Part shown: piece by piece, positions 1 through 7,974 of the stretch | How the letters are laid out: every line of letters begins with the position of its first letter | How positions within the stretch are numbered: position 1 is the stretch's first letter | NCBI GenBank assembly: GCA_903956835.1 | Contig: CAJBOM010000158.1 | Span: forward strand, 1 to 38,244 | Reading direction: 5' to 3' | DNA length: 38,244 nt | Source of the DNA: an uncultured Verrucomicrobiota bacterium | GTDB lineage: Bacteria; Verrucomicrobiota; Verrucomicrobiia; Methylacidiphilales; Verrucolacustridaceae | Notes under the pieces: model-generated | Database searches by the model: none | Told to the model about the DNA's origin: nothing | What the model saw: the letters and a program-made list of their open reading frames with translations, nothing else | Program-made: the position numbers and the translations under genes

Positions 1-5
1 CTGGG

Positions 6-377
6 GTGGGGTGTGGGGCGGATCCGAGGGGGAGGTTTGAGGCGGAGGTGCGGGGGATGATTGGAGAGGTAAAGGCGGGAAGGTATGGGGAGTTGGAGGG
101 GGTGATGTCGGAGGGGTTGAAGGGGAGGATTCGGGCGGAGGGGTGGGAACCGAAGGCGGTGCTTGGGGTGGTGGCGAGACGGGATCGGGAGGAGAGGGCG
201 GAGTACTGCTTGAGGGATGTGCCGAAGTTTGAGGGGAAGTATGCGGAGGCGGAGATTGGGAGGGTGGTAGGGGAGCGGGAAAAGAGGGGGGTGATTCCTT
301 TTGTGTGGGAGGAGGGGAGGTGGAAAGTGGGGGCGGCGTATCGGGATGGTCGGAGTTGGGATGGGGAGGATTTTTAA
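6..377 (+). CDS. Hypothetical protein, probably 5'-truncated by window edge; possible lipoprotein (GVGC upstream of the mature-like part)
   Basis: Open frame from the window edge to 377; purine-rich coding pattern; no family recognised. Confidence 0.45.
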   Translation: MGCGADPRGRFEAEVRGMIGEVKAGRYGELEGVMSEGLKGRIRAEGWEPKAVLGVVARRDREERAEYCLRDVPKFEGKYAEAEIGRVVGEREKRGVIPFVWEEGRWKVGAAYRDGRSWDGEDF

Positions 378-417
378 TTTTGGCTGATGAAAGGCTGGTT
401 CTGGCTTAGCGTGGTAT

Positions 418-1356
418 ATGGCAATCTGGAAATTTGAGCCTTTGGCGCAAGAGAGGATTTGGGGAGGGAGAAATCTGGAGGAAAAATTTGGGCGGATCTT
501 GCCTGAGGGGAAAAAGATTGGGGAGACGTGGGAGTTAGTCGATCGACCTGAGGCGCAGTCGGTGGTCGAGGGCACGGGGCAGACGCTGGGTTCTTTTTGG
601 TCGGGGACGGATCGCAAAAAGATATTTGGGAGTCGGGCACCCGACGGGTTGCACTTTCCCATTTTAATTAAGCTGCTGGATGCGCAGGACAAACTTTCTT
701 TGCAGGTCCACCCCCCTGCGGGGAAGGCGAAGGAGTTGGGTGGGGAACCGAAGACAGAGATGTGGTTCTTTTTAGAAACAAAACCGGGCGCGGAAATATT
801 CGCGGGTTTAAAAAACGGAGTTGGCAGAGTGGAGTTTGAGAAAGCCTTGAGCGCGGGGAAAGTGTCGGAATGTTTTCACCGCTTGGGGACGGAGGCGGGG
901 CATGCGATGTTTTTGCCTTCGGGACGGGTGCACGCAATTGGGGCGGGGAACGTGATTTTAGAAATTCAGCAGAACTCGGACACGACCTATCGGGTGGATG
1001 ATTGGGGTCGGAAGGATGAGCGGGGTAAATCGCGGGAATTGCATGTGAAGCAGGCTTTGGAGTCGATCCAGTGGAAGGATCACGAGCCGGCGATGGTTCA
1101 ACCGAGGGGAGAAAGGCTGTTGGTTTGTGATTTTTTTAAGGTGAAGCGTTGGTGGGTAGCGCCAGGAGAGATTCGAGAGATCATTTCCGATGGAAAAACC
1201 TTTCGGTATTTATTTGTGGCGGATGGGCGCGTGAAGGAGGAGGAGAGTGGGGAGGAGTGGAGCAAGGGGGCGGCGCGCTTTGTCACGGCGGATCATGCGT
1301 CGGTTATTTTGCAGGGTGTGGAAGAGAGCACGGTGGTAGAGGTGGGGTTTCCCTGA
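418..1356 (+). CDS. manA: Mannose-6-phosphate isomerase, class I
   Basis: N-terminal PxxxERIWGGxxL, SLQVHPPAGKAKE metal-site motif, TEMWFFLE, GRVHAIGAGNVILEIQQNSDTTYRVDDWGR. Confidence 0.93.
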   Translation: MAIWKFEPLAQERIWGGRNLEEKFGRILPEGKKIGETWELVDRPEAQSVVEGTGQTLGSFWSGTDRKKIFGSRAPDGLHFPILIKLLDAQDKLSLQVHPPAGKAKELGGEPKTEMWFFLETKPGAEIFAGLKNGVGRVEFEKALSAGKVSECFHRLGTEAGHAMFLPSGRVHAIGAGNVILEIQQNSDTTYRVDDWGRKDERGKSRELHVKQALESIQWKDHEPAMVQPRGERLLVCDFFKVKRWWVAPGEIREIISDGKTFRYLFVADGRVKEEESGEEWSKGAARFVTADHASVILQGVEESTVVEVGFP

Positions 1357-1378
1357 GGAGTCGGACCCTGCTTGGGAA

Positions 1379-1786
1379 CTAGGAAGCTAACGTCCAATGT
1401 TTCCGCCGAGCGAGGGCGAGTTGTTCTTGGTCGAAGGTCACGAGTTGAAGAGATGGGCGAATGGATGCGAGGCGAGTGAAGGCGTAGAGGTGGGCAGCAT
1501 CGGCGGCACGGAGGTGCCAGCTGCGGTTCTGTTTTCGGATTTCCACCCACTCTGGGCTGGGAATATGGATCCACTGAAAAAGGGGGCGAATCTGCTCCCA
1601 CGCTTGCCAGTTCTTGGTCTGCGCCTGCCTGCGGGCGAGAGCGGCCTCGACTTCCACCTGTAGCCAGTCCCAAGCGAAAAAAGATTCAGCCTGATCGTAG
1701 GTTGCTTGAGCTCTTGGGGTATGGATTTCCCGAAAGATAAGCGGGACGACGGCGCTGGTGTCCCAGAATCCCTGCAGAAGAGTCAC
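1379..1786 (-). CDS. PIN-domain toxin (VapC-like)
   Basis: WDTSAVVPL start, conserved acidic residues (EVEAALARR, LRAADAAHLYAF, VTFDQEQ); ATGA overlap with upstream antitoxin ORF. Confidence 0.82.
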   Translation of the reverse strand: MTLLQGFWDTSAVVPLIFREIHTPRAQATYDQAESFFAWDWLQVEVEAALARRQAQTKNWQAWEQIRPLFQWIHIPSPEWVEIRKQNRSWHLRAADAAHLYAFTRLASIRPSLQLVTFDQEQLALARRKHWTLAS

Positions 1787-2091
1787 CAGTTCCGCCCGCG
1801 GCGCATCGCTTCCACCGAGGGTGCTGCTTTAGAGCGGGAGGAGATTTGGGGATCTAGCTTAGGGCGAACAGGTGAGCGAGTAGGGATGGTGAGTTGAATT
1901 CCCGCGGCACGGGCTTGGGCGAGAAGGGCGAGGCGCTGCCTGGACCAGTTATTATCAGGAACCTGATCGAGCGGGGTGAGAAGGGCGATAGGACGGTTTC
2001 GGTCACAAACGACATAGGTGGCACCCTCCTCGCGGACGCGATGAAGATAAGCGCTGAGCTTGGCCTTCAGCTCGCCAGTCTTTACGTTCAC
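1783..2091 (-). CDS. Phd/YefM-type antitoxin (GTG start)
   Basis: MNVKTGELKAKLSAYLHRVREEGATYVVCDRNRPIALLTPL matches the Phd/YefM N-terminal fold pattern; paired with PIN toxin. Confidence 0.82.
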   Translation of the reverse strand: MNVKTGELKAKLSAYLHRVREEGATYVVCDRNRPIALLTPLDQVPDNNWSRQRLALLAQARAAGIQLTIPTRSPVRPKLDPQISSRSKAAPSVEAMRRGRNW

Positions 2092-2093
2092 AA

Positions 2094-2126
2094 GACTAAC
2101 TTAGACAATATAGTTAGTCGCGTCAA
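2094..2126 (-). promoter_or_regulatory. Candidate autoregulated TA promoter/operator: inverted repeat GACTAACT-N10-AGTTAGTC (2094-2119) with TTGACG -35 (2121-2126) and TAAGTT -10 (2098-2103), minus strand
   Basis: Perfect 8-bp arms; 17-bp spacer; lies directly before the antitoxin GTG at 2091. Confidence 0.55.
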
Positions 2127-3037
2127 GTAAGGGGCGTAGGAGGCTGGGTCGCCTTGGTGTTGCCACGACCTTGGGGTTTACCGTGGAAGCAGTGGTGGCA
2201 GGATTTCTCGTAGGTGTAGTGGGGGTGGGTGAGGTCGGAGGCGAGGAGGGGCATTTGGCAGTTGTAGCAAAGGACGGATTCGGTTTCTTGGAGCTGGGAG
2301 TCGACGCCGACGCGTTCATCGAAGACAAAGCATTCGCCTTGGTAGTGGGCGCCGCCGGCTTCCTCGAAGTATTTTAAAATTCCACCATCGAGTTGGAAGA
2401 TGTTTTTGAACCCCTGCATTTCCATGAAGGGGCCAGCCTTTTCGCAGCGGATGCCACCCGTGCAGAACATGACAAGAGGTTGGGTTTTTAGCGAGGGGTT
2501 CAGTTTTTGGACGGCTTGCGGAAAGTCGCGAAAATTAGAGATATTTGGATCGATGGCGCCTTGGAAGGTGCCCATGCGGATCTCGTACTGATTACGGACA
2601 TCGAGAAGGGTGATGGGGCGCTTGTCATCAAGCCACTGTTTGAGTTGGGTTGGGGAGATTTTAGGGGCGGGGTGGCGAGCGGGATCTACCCCAGGAACAC
2701 CGAAGCTGACGATTTCTTTTTTAATTTTTACGAGCAACCTTTGGAAGGGTTGAGTGGAGCCAGGGCTTTCTTTGGGGCGGATTTCGGAAAGGGCTGGGAT
2801 CGAGCGGATTAGTTGGAGGATAGGGTCGAGTTGGGGGCGAGTGCCTGAGAGAAAAAAATTAATACCTTCGGAGGCGAGTAAGATGGTTCCTTTGATTCCG
2901 AGCTCGAGACAGCGGCTCTTCAGTGTGGTTTTCAGTTCCTCGAGGTGATCGAGAGGGGTAAAGCGGTAGCAGGAGAGATTGATAATTTGGAGCACGATTG
3001 GGGAATAGTTTCGCAGGGGAAGGAAGAGGCTGACCAT
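2123..3037 (-). CDS. trhO: Rhodanese-domain tRNA uridine hydroxylase TrhO/YceA family (start uncertain)
   Basis: LLASEGINFFLSG, LLDVRNQYEIRMGTFQGAIDPNISNFRDFP, MFCTGGIRCEKA active site, C-terminal CxxC pairs. Confidence 0.9.
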   Translation of the reverse strand: MVSLFLPLRNYSPIVLQIINLSCYRFTPLDHLEELKTTLKSRCLELGIKGTILLASEGINFFLSGTRPQLDPILQLIRSIPALSEIRPKESPGSTQPFQRLLVKIKKEIVSFGVPGVDPARHPAPKISPTQLKQWLDDKRPITLLDVRNQYEIRMGTFQGAIDPNISNFRDFPQAVQKLNPSLKTQPLVMFCTGGIRCEKAGPFMEMQGFKNIFQLDGGILKYFEEAGGAHYQGECFVFDERVGVDSQLQETESVLCYNCQMPLLASDLTHPHYTYEKSCHHCFHGKPQGRGNTKATQPPTPLT

Positions 3038-3064
3038 AAAAATAAGAGGAGGAGTGAGGAGGGA

Positions 3065-3095
3065 GGGACGCGAAGCCCCGACGCGGGACGCGAAG
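3065..3095. repeat. Direct repeat: two copies of GGGACGCGAAG with 20-bp period
   Basis: GGGACGCGAAG at 3065-3075 and 3085-3095. Confidence 0.6.
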
Positions 3096-3164
3096 GGATT
3101 CCAGATGTGAGAAGGTGGGAGTGTTAGAAACCCCGACCGGTTCGGGGCAGGGTGCGAATGTGGT

Positions 3165-3190
3165 GGTAGGGCCGATGGTCTCCATTGGCC
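3165..3190 (+). repeat. REP-like hairpin element, copy A
   Basis: GGTAG-GGCC-G-ATGG-TCT-CCAT-T-GGCC. Confidence 0.6.
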
Positions 3191-3230
3191 GATAGAGCGA
3201 TTTAGGTTTGAGCGGTTGAGTGATTCAATC

Positions 3231-3257
3231 GGCGTATCACGGATGATGCGCCCTACC
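3231..3257 (-). repeat. REP-like hairpin element, copy B
   Basis: Minus strand: GGTAG-GGCG-C-ATCA-TCCG-TGAT-A-CGCC. Confidence 0.6.
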
Positions 3258-3284
3258 GGTGGACGGGTTTAAGTGTTGAGCGCA

Positions 3285-3310
3285 GGCGTTCTCGGAGAGA
3301 CCGCCCTACC
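3285..3310 (-). repeat. REP-like hairpin element, copy C
   Basis: Minus strand: GGTAG-GGCG-G-TCTC-TCC-GAGA-A-CGCC. Confidence 0.6.
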
Positions 3311-3348
3311 TCGGTGTTGAACCCGTGGTTGAGGTGAATTGAACTATT

Positions 3349-5472
3349 TTAAGCGGGACGAAAATCGACTTGGCGTTTTGGGAGGTCGATTTTCAGAACG
3401 GCGACTTGGAGTTGGACGCCGGCTCGGTAGATCTTGCCGGTGCGACGACCGAGGAGGGAGCGACGGGCGGGATCGAAGGAAAAAAAATCACCGGTGAGGG
3501 CGGAGACATGGATAAGGCCTGAGAGAAGAAAGTCGGGTAGTTCGACAAACATACCGAAGTTGGTTACTTCAGTGACCATGGCGGGGAAGGTTTGGGATGG
3601 ATTGGGGCCAGTCTGCATTTCGAGGTATTCGAGGAGTTTTAATTTTTTAGATTCCTGCTCGGCTTCGGCGGCGGTGCGTTCGGTACGAGAGAGGTGCTGG
3701 GCGAGGCCTTCCAGTCCTGAGGCATCCATCTTGGGGGAACCTTTGGTTGGGAAAAGGGCACGGTGGACAAGAAGATCGGCGTAGCGACGAATCGGGGAGG
3801 TGAAGTGGGTGTAGTGGGATTTGGCCAAGCCGAAGTGGCCGAGGCTTTTTGGGGAGTAGACGGCGCGTTTGAGAGAGCGGAGGAGGCCGATCTTGAGGGC
3901 ATGGCCGTCGGGTCGACTGGGAAGAATTTTGAGAATCTTTTGAATTTCGCCTCGTTGGGTGAGGTCGCCTGCTTTGACGCCGTGGGCGATGAGCAGCTCT
4001 CGATATTCTTGGAGGCGAGATTCCTCGGGAGTTTCATGGATACGGTAGACGGCGGGACGGTTTTCTTGGTTGAGGTAACGGGCGACTGATTCGTTGGCGA
4101 GAAGCATAAACTCTTCGATGAGCTGGTGGGATTCGTCGGTGGATTCTTTCTCGATACGGTTGGGTCGGCCTTGGGCATCGAGAAGAATGCGCAGTTCAGG
4201 AAAATCGAGGTCGAGAGCGCCGGCCTCGAAGCGGCGCCGACGGAGGGCGGAGGCGAAGTGCCAAGTGCGTTGGAGAAACCGATCGAGATCGTCTTGGGCG
4301 GGGCGGCGGAGGCGGGTGAGGGCTTCGGCGTAGGTGAGGCGGTGGCGGGAAAGAATGACGGAGCGGGCGAAGCGAGTAGCGCCGGGTTTGCCATCCGGGC
4401 TGAGGTGAATGAAAGCGGAGCAGGTAAGGCGCTGTTCGTTGGGGCGCAGAGAGCAGAGTCCGTCGGAGAGGCGTGGGGGAAGCATAGGAATGACGCCGTT
4501 GACCAGGTAGACGCTATTGGCTCGTTTGCGGGCTTCTTGATCGAGGGCGGAGCCGGGGATGACGTAATGGGAAACATCGGCGATATGAACACCGAGTTCG
4601 ACGTGACCTCCGGGAAGTTCGCGAAGGGAGATGGCGTCGTCGAAATCGCGGGCGGTATCGGGGTCGATGGTGATGACAAGTTCGGAGCGGAGATCTTCGC
4701 GGCCGACGGGGTGGTCGGGCAGTTCGACGGGAGGGAAGGAGGCGGATTCGGAGAGGGCATCGGGCGGGAAAGTGGAGGGGAGATCGAATTTTCGGATAAT
4801 GGAAAGAATGTCGATGCCGGGGTCGGTGGCTCGGCCGAGCCGTTCGATGATGACTCCCTCGGGGTTGGTATGGCGGTCTTTCCAATCGATGAGTTTGGCG
4901 ACGACTTTATCGCCGGGTTCGGCGGCGGGGGCACCGGCGGTGCCTGGGGCGGGGACGTAGAGATTATGGAGGAAGCGAGGGTCGTCGGGGATGACGATAA
5001 AGAATCGGGCGGTTTTTTGAAGAGTGCCGACGATTTGGGAGGTCTTGCGTTCGAGGATGCGGACGACGGTGCCGCGAAGGCGATCGGGGGCAGTGGGGCG
5101 ACGACCGCGGGCGGGGGCGGATTTTGCGCGGCGGTCGATGCGGGCGACGACGAGATCACCGTGAAGGGCGGTGCCGGTTTCTTCGGAAGGAATATGGAGG
5201 TCGGGCGAGCCGTCGGGGGGGATGACAAAGGCGAAGCCTTTGGCGTGAAATTGGATGGTGCCGGTGACGAGATCAGCGGAGTTGGAGGCAATCCATTGAT
5301 CCCCGCGGACGCGAGAGATTCGGTTGGCTTTTTCGAGTTGTTCTAGGGTGAGGGAGAGGGTGCGGAGGGGGACGCGGAGGCGGCGGCTGAGGGTAGCCGC
5401 GTTGAGGGGGGTAGCTTTTTTGCCTTGGAGAAGGGAGAGAACGCGGTCAGGTAACTGGCTGGCGGTAGACAT
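3349..5472 (-). CDS. rnr: Ribonuclease R (RNB family, S1 domain); start placed at MSTASQL because the track start overlaps glgA
   Basis: VITIDPDTARDFDDAISL RNB signature, HIADVSHYV, HFTSPIRRYADLLVHR, C-terminal S1 region. Confidence 0.94.
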   Translation of the reverse strand: MSTASQLPDRVLSLLQGKKATPLNAATLSRRLRVPLRTLSLTLEQLEKANRISRVRGDQWIASNSADLVTGTIQFHAKGFAFVIPPDGSPDLHIPSEETGTALHGDLVVARIDRRAKSAPARGRRPTAPDRLRGTVVRILERKTSQIVGTLQKTARFFIVIPDDPRFLHNLYVPAPGTAGAPAAEPGDKVVAKLIDWKDRHTNPEGVIIERLGRATDPGIDILSIIRKFDLPSTFPPDALSESASFPPVELPDHPVGREDLRSELVITIDPDTARDFDDAISLRELPGGHVELGVHIADVSHYVIPGSALDQEARKRANSVYLVNGVIPMLPPRLSDGLCSLRPNEQRLTCSAFIHLSPDGKPGATRFARSVILSRHRLTYAEALTRLRRPAQDDLDRFLQRTWHFASALRRRRFEAGALDLDFPELRILLDAQGRPNRIEKESTDESHQLIEEFMLLANESVARYLNQENRPAVYRIHETPEESRLQEYRELLIAHGVKAGDLTQRGEIQKILKILPSRPDGHALKIGLLRSLKRAVYSPKSLGHFGLAKSHYTHFTSPIRRYADLLVHRALFPTKGSPKMDASGLEGLAQHLSRTERTAAEAEQESKKLKLLEYLEMQTGPNPSQTFPAMVTEVTNFGMFVELPDFLLSGLIHVSALTGDFFSFDPARRSLLGRRTGKIYRAGVQLQVAVLKIDLPKRQVDFRPA

Positions 5473-5503
5473 GGGTCTTAGGGCATAGTGTAAGGCTCGA
5501 GCA

Positions 5504-6925
5504 ATGAACATCCTATTCGTGGCAACTGAACTCGCGCCTCACGCCAAAGTGGGGGGTTTGGCGGATGTGATGGCGGCATTACCCATGGCTTTGGCGAGGG
5601 CGGGGCACGGGGTGAGTTTGGTGGTGCCACTGCATCGCGGGTTGCGACTTTCGGGGGAGTTTCGGCGCACAAAGCGGGAGTTGAACGTACCTTCGGCGGG
5701 TCGTTTGCGGGGGACGCGAATCTGGGAGGGCAACCGCGGTGGGGTTTCGTTGTTTGGCATTGAACGGGACGAGTATTTCGACCGAGCCCATCCTTATGGA
5801 GAGGGGGGAGTGGATTACCCTGATAGTTTAGCGCGCTTTAATTTTTTGGCGCGGGCTTCAGTGGAGTTAGCGCGTTATATCGAACCGGTCCCCGATGTGA
5901 TTCAAGCGAATGACTGGCACGCGGCTTTGGTTCCGGCGCATGTTTTGGCAATGGGGCTACCGATTCGAACTGTTTTCACAATTCACAACTTGCGGTATCA
6001 GGGGGAGTTTGGGGCGGAGGAATTTGGGGAACTGGGGTTGCCTCTAGGAATGTTCCGAATGGAGGCGTTGGAGTTTTATGGAAAGTTAAATTTAATGAAG
6101 GGGGCGGTGAAAATGGCGGATGCGGTGACGACGGTGAGTCCGACTTATGCGCAGGAGATTCAGGATGAGGCGCAGGGCGCGGGGTTGCACGAGGTGTTGC
6201 GGTCGCGTGCGGAAAATCTCACGGGGATTCTCAATGGGATTGATGAGGAGGGGTGGAATCCGGCAACGGATACGGAATTAAAGATGAACTTTGAAGTGGG
6301 TTCGATGAAGGGGCGGGAGGGGTGCCGTTTGGCGTTGGAGCAGGAGATGGGGCTGGAGTCGGCGAATGGGCGACCTATTTTTGGAATGGTGACGCGGTTG
6401 GCCTTTGAGAAAGGGGTGGATCTGGCTCTGGCGGTTGCGGGAAAGATCGTGGAGAAGGGGGGGAGGTTGGTGATATTGGGAACAGGGGAAGCGGGTTTAG
6501 AAAAAGAGGCGCAGAGGATTGCGGGTAAATATCCCAAGCAGGTGGCGGTGAGATTGGAGCATAACGAGGGTTTGGCCCGGAGGATCTTTGCGGGATCCGA
6601 TTTTTTCTTGATGCCATCGCGGAGTGAGCCGTGTGGGCTGACGCAGATGTATGCAATGCGTTATGGGGCAATCCCGGTGGTGTCGGATACGGGGGGGTTG
6701 CGGGACACGGTGGAGGAGTGGGACTCGGTGAAAAAAACTGGGACAGGATTTCGTGGACAGGCTTCTTCGGAGCCGGGCTTGTTGGAGGCGGTAGATCGAG
6801 GCTTGGCGCTATGGAATGAGCCAGCGATGATGAGTGTGGTTCGTCGAAACGGGATGAGCCGAGATTGGGGTTGGGGCGCGGCCGTGCCTGCCTATGAAAA
6901 GGTGTACCGTTCCGTGCTACCTTAA
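5504..6925 (+). CDS. glgA: Glycogen synthase (GT5)
   Basis: MNILFVATELAPHAKVGGLADV (KVGGL), FTIHNLRYQG, NGIDEEGWNPATD, SRSEPCGLTQMYAMRYGAIPVV. Confidence 0.95.
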   Translation: MNILFVATELAPHAKVGGLADVMAALPMALARAGHGVSLVVPLHRGLRLSGEFRRTKRELNVPSAGRLRGTRIWEGNRGGVSLFGIERDEYFDRAHPYGEGGVDYPDSLARFNFLARASVELARYIEPVPDVIQANDWHAALVPAHVLAMGLPIRTVFTIHNLRYQGEFGAEEFGELGLPLGMFRMEALEFYGKLNLMKGAVKMADAVTTVSPTYAQEIQDEAQGAGLHEVLRSRAENLTGILNGIDEEGWNPATDTELKMNFEVGSMKGREGCRLALEQEMGLESANGRPIFGMVTRLAFEKGVDLALAVAGKIVEKGGRLVILGTGEAGLEKEAQRIAGKYPKQVAVRLEHNEGLARRIFAGSDFFLMPSRSEPCGLTQMYAMRYGAIPVVSDTGGLRDTVEEWDSVKKTGTGFRGQASSEPGLLEAVDRGLALWNEPAMMSVVRRNGMSRDWGWGAAVPAYEKVYRSVLP

Positions 6926-6942
6926 ACGAGAAGGAGAAAAAT

Positions 6943-7974
6943 ATGCCTGAATTAAGAAAAGATCCGGTAGTGGGACGTTGGGTGGTCTTCAGTCCAGAGC
7001 GACAGATTCGACCTGAGCGATATGTCTGTGAAGAGCTGCCGCCGACAAAACCTGAGGACAACCCATTTTTGGAGGGGCATGAGGCGTATACGCCACCTGA
7101 GATTTACGCGATTCGGCCGAACGGTTCGGCGCCCAATGGGCCGGGTTGGCAGTTGCGGGTGATCCCGAATCGGTATCCGGCTCTGCGGGTGGAGGGAAAT
7201 CTGGATAAAGAGGCGGTTGGCTTTTATGACCGAATGAACGGAGTGGGGGCGCATGAGGTGATTGTGGAGACCCCGCATCCCCAGTTAGTGTTGGAGCAAC
7301 AAACGCTTCCTGGGGTGGTGCGAGTTCTGCAGGCATGGCGGGCACGGATGATCGATCTTTCGCGGGATATCCGATTGCACTACGCGCTGGTTTTTAAAAA
7401 TCACGGGGCGAGAGCGGGGGCTACGATGCCTCATCCACACTCTCAGTTGATTGCTATGCCGGTGACCCCGATTGTGGTGAAGGAGAAGTTAGCGGCGGCG
7501 CGAGCCTACTATATCGAGAAAGATCGAAATCTTTTCGAGGACATTCTTAAGTCGGAGCGGACGTCTGGAGAGCGGGTGGTCTTTGAAAACGATGGATTCA
7601 CGGCGTTCTGTCCCTTTGCTAGTCGATTTCCCTTTGAAACATGTTTGATGCCACGGAGGCAGTCGCCTGATTTTCAGACGGCGAGCGACGGAGAGTTGCT
7701 CCTTTTGGCTGAAGGGATCCAGCGTGTTTTGTCGACCTATGCGAGTGTGTTGGATCAGCCTAGCTACAATTTAATTCTCCAGACGGCCCCTTTTCGTCGA
7801 GGTCGACATCCCGACGCATGGTCGACCATCGACTTGGATTACCGATGGCACATCGAGATTCTGCCGAGTTTGACGGGGGTGGCGGGTTTTGAGTTCGGCA
7901 CGGGGGTCTACATTAATCCCACGTTGCCCGAGGAAGCGGCCAATATTTTGCGAGAGGGAATGACGCATGGGTGA
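6943..7974 (+). CDS. galT: Galactose-1-phosphate uridylyltransferase family (GalT-like; substrate uncertain)
   Basis: LRKDPVVGRWVVFSPERQ-RP, NRYPAL, HEVIVETP, HPHSQLIAMP active-site motif; AAGGAG SD upstream. Confidence 0.88.
   Translation: MPELRKDPVVGRWVVFSPERQIRPERYVCEELPPTKPEDNPFLEGHEAYTPPEIYAIRPNGSAPNGPGWQLRVIPNRYPALRVEGNLDKEAVGFYDRMNGVGAHEVIVETPHPQLVLEQQTLPGVVRVLQAWRARMIDLSRDIRLHYALVFKNHGARAGATMPHPHSQLIAMPVTPIVVKEKLAAARAYYIEKDRNLFEDILKSERTSGERVVFENDGFTAFCPFASRFPFETCLMPRRQSPDFQTASDGELLLLAEGIQRVLSTYASVLDQPSYNLILQTAPFRRGRHPDAWSTIDLDYRWHIEILPSLTGVAGFEFGTGVYINPTLPEEAANILREGMTHG

Noticed and set aside
2859-3185. 108-aa minus ORF and 60-aa plus ORF around the trhO start
   Set aside because: Overlap the trhO coding region and the repeat-rich intergenic region; no family features.
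3639-5346. Long overlapping ORFs of 550 aa (-) and 406 aa (+) across rnr
   Set aside because: Shadow frames of a clear RNase R gene; low-complexity Ser/Pro- or Gly/Asp-rich translations from strand compositional bias.
6375-7061. 228-aa minus ORF across the glgA/galT junction
   Set aside because: Ser/Pro-rich shadow translation spanning two well-supported genes.
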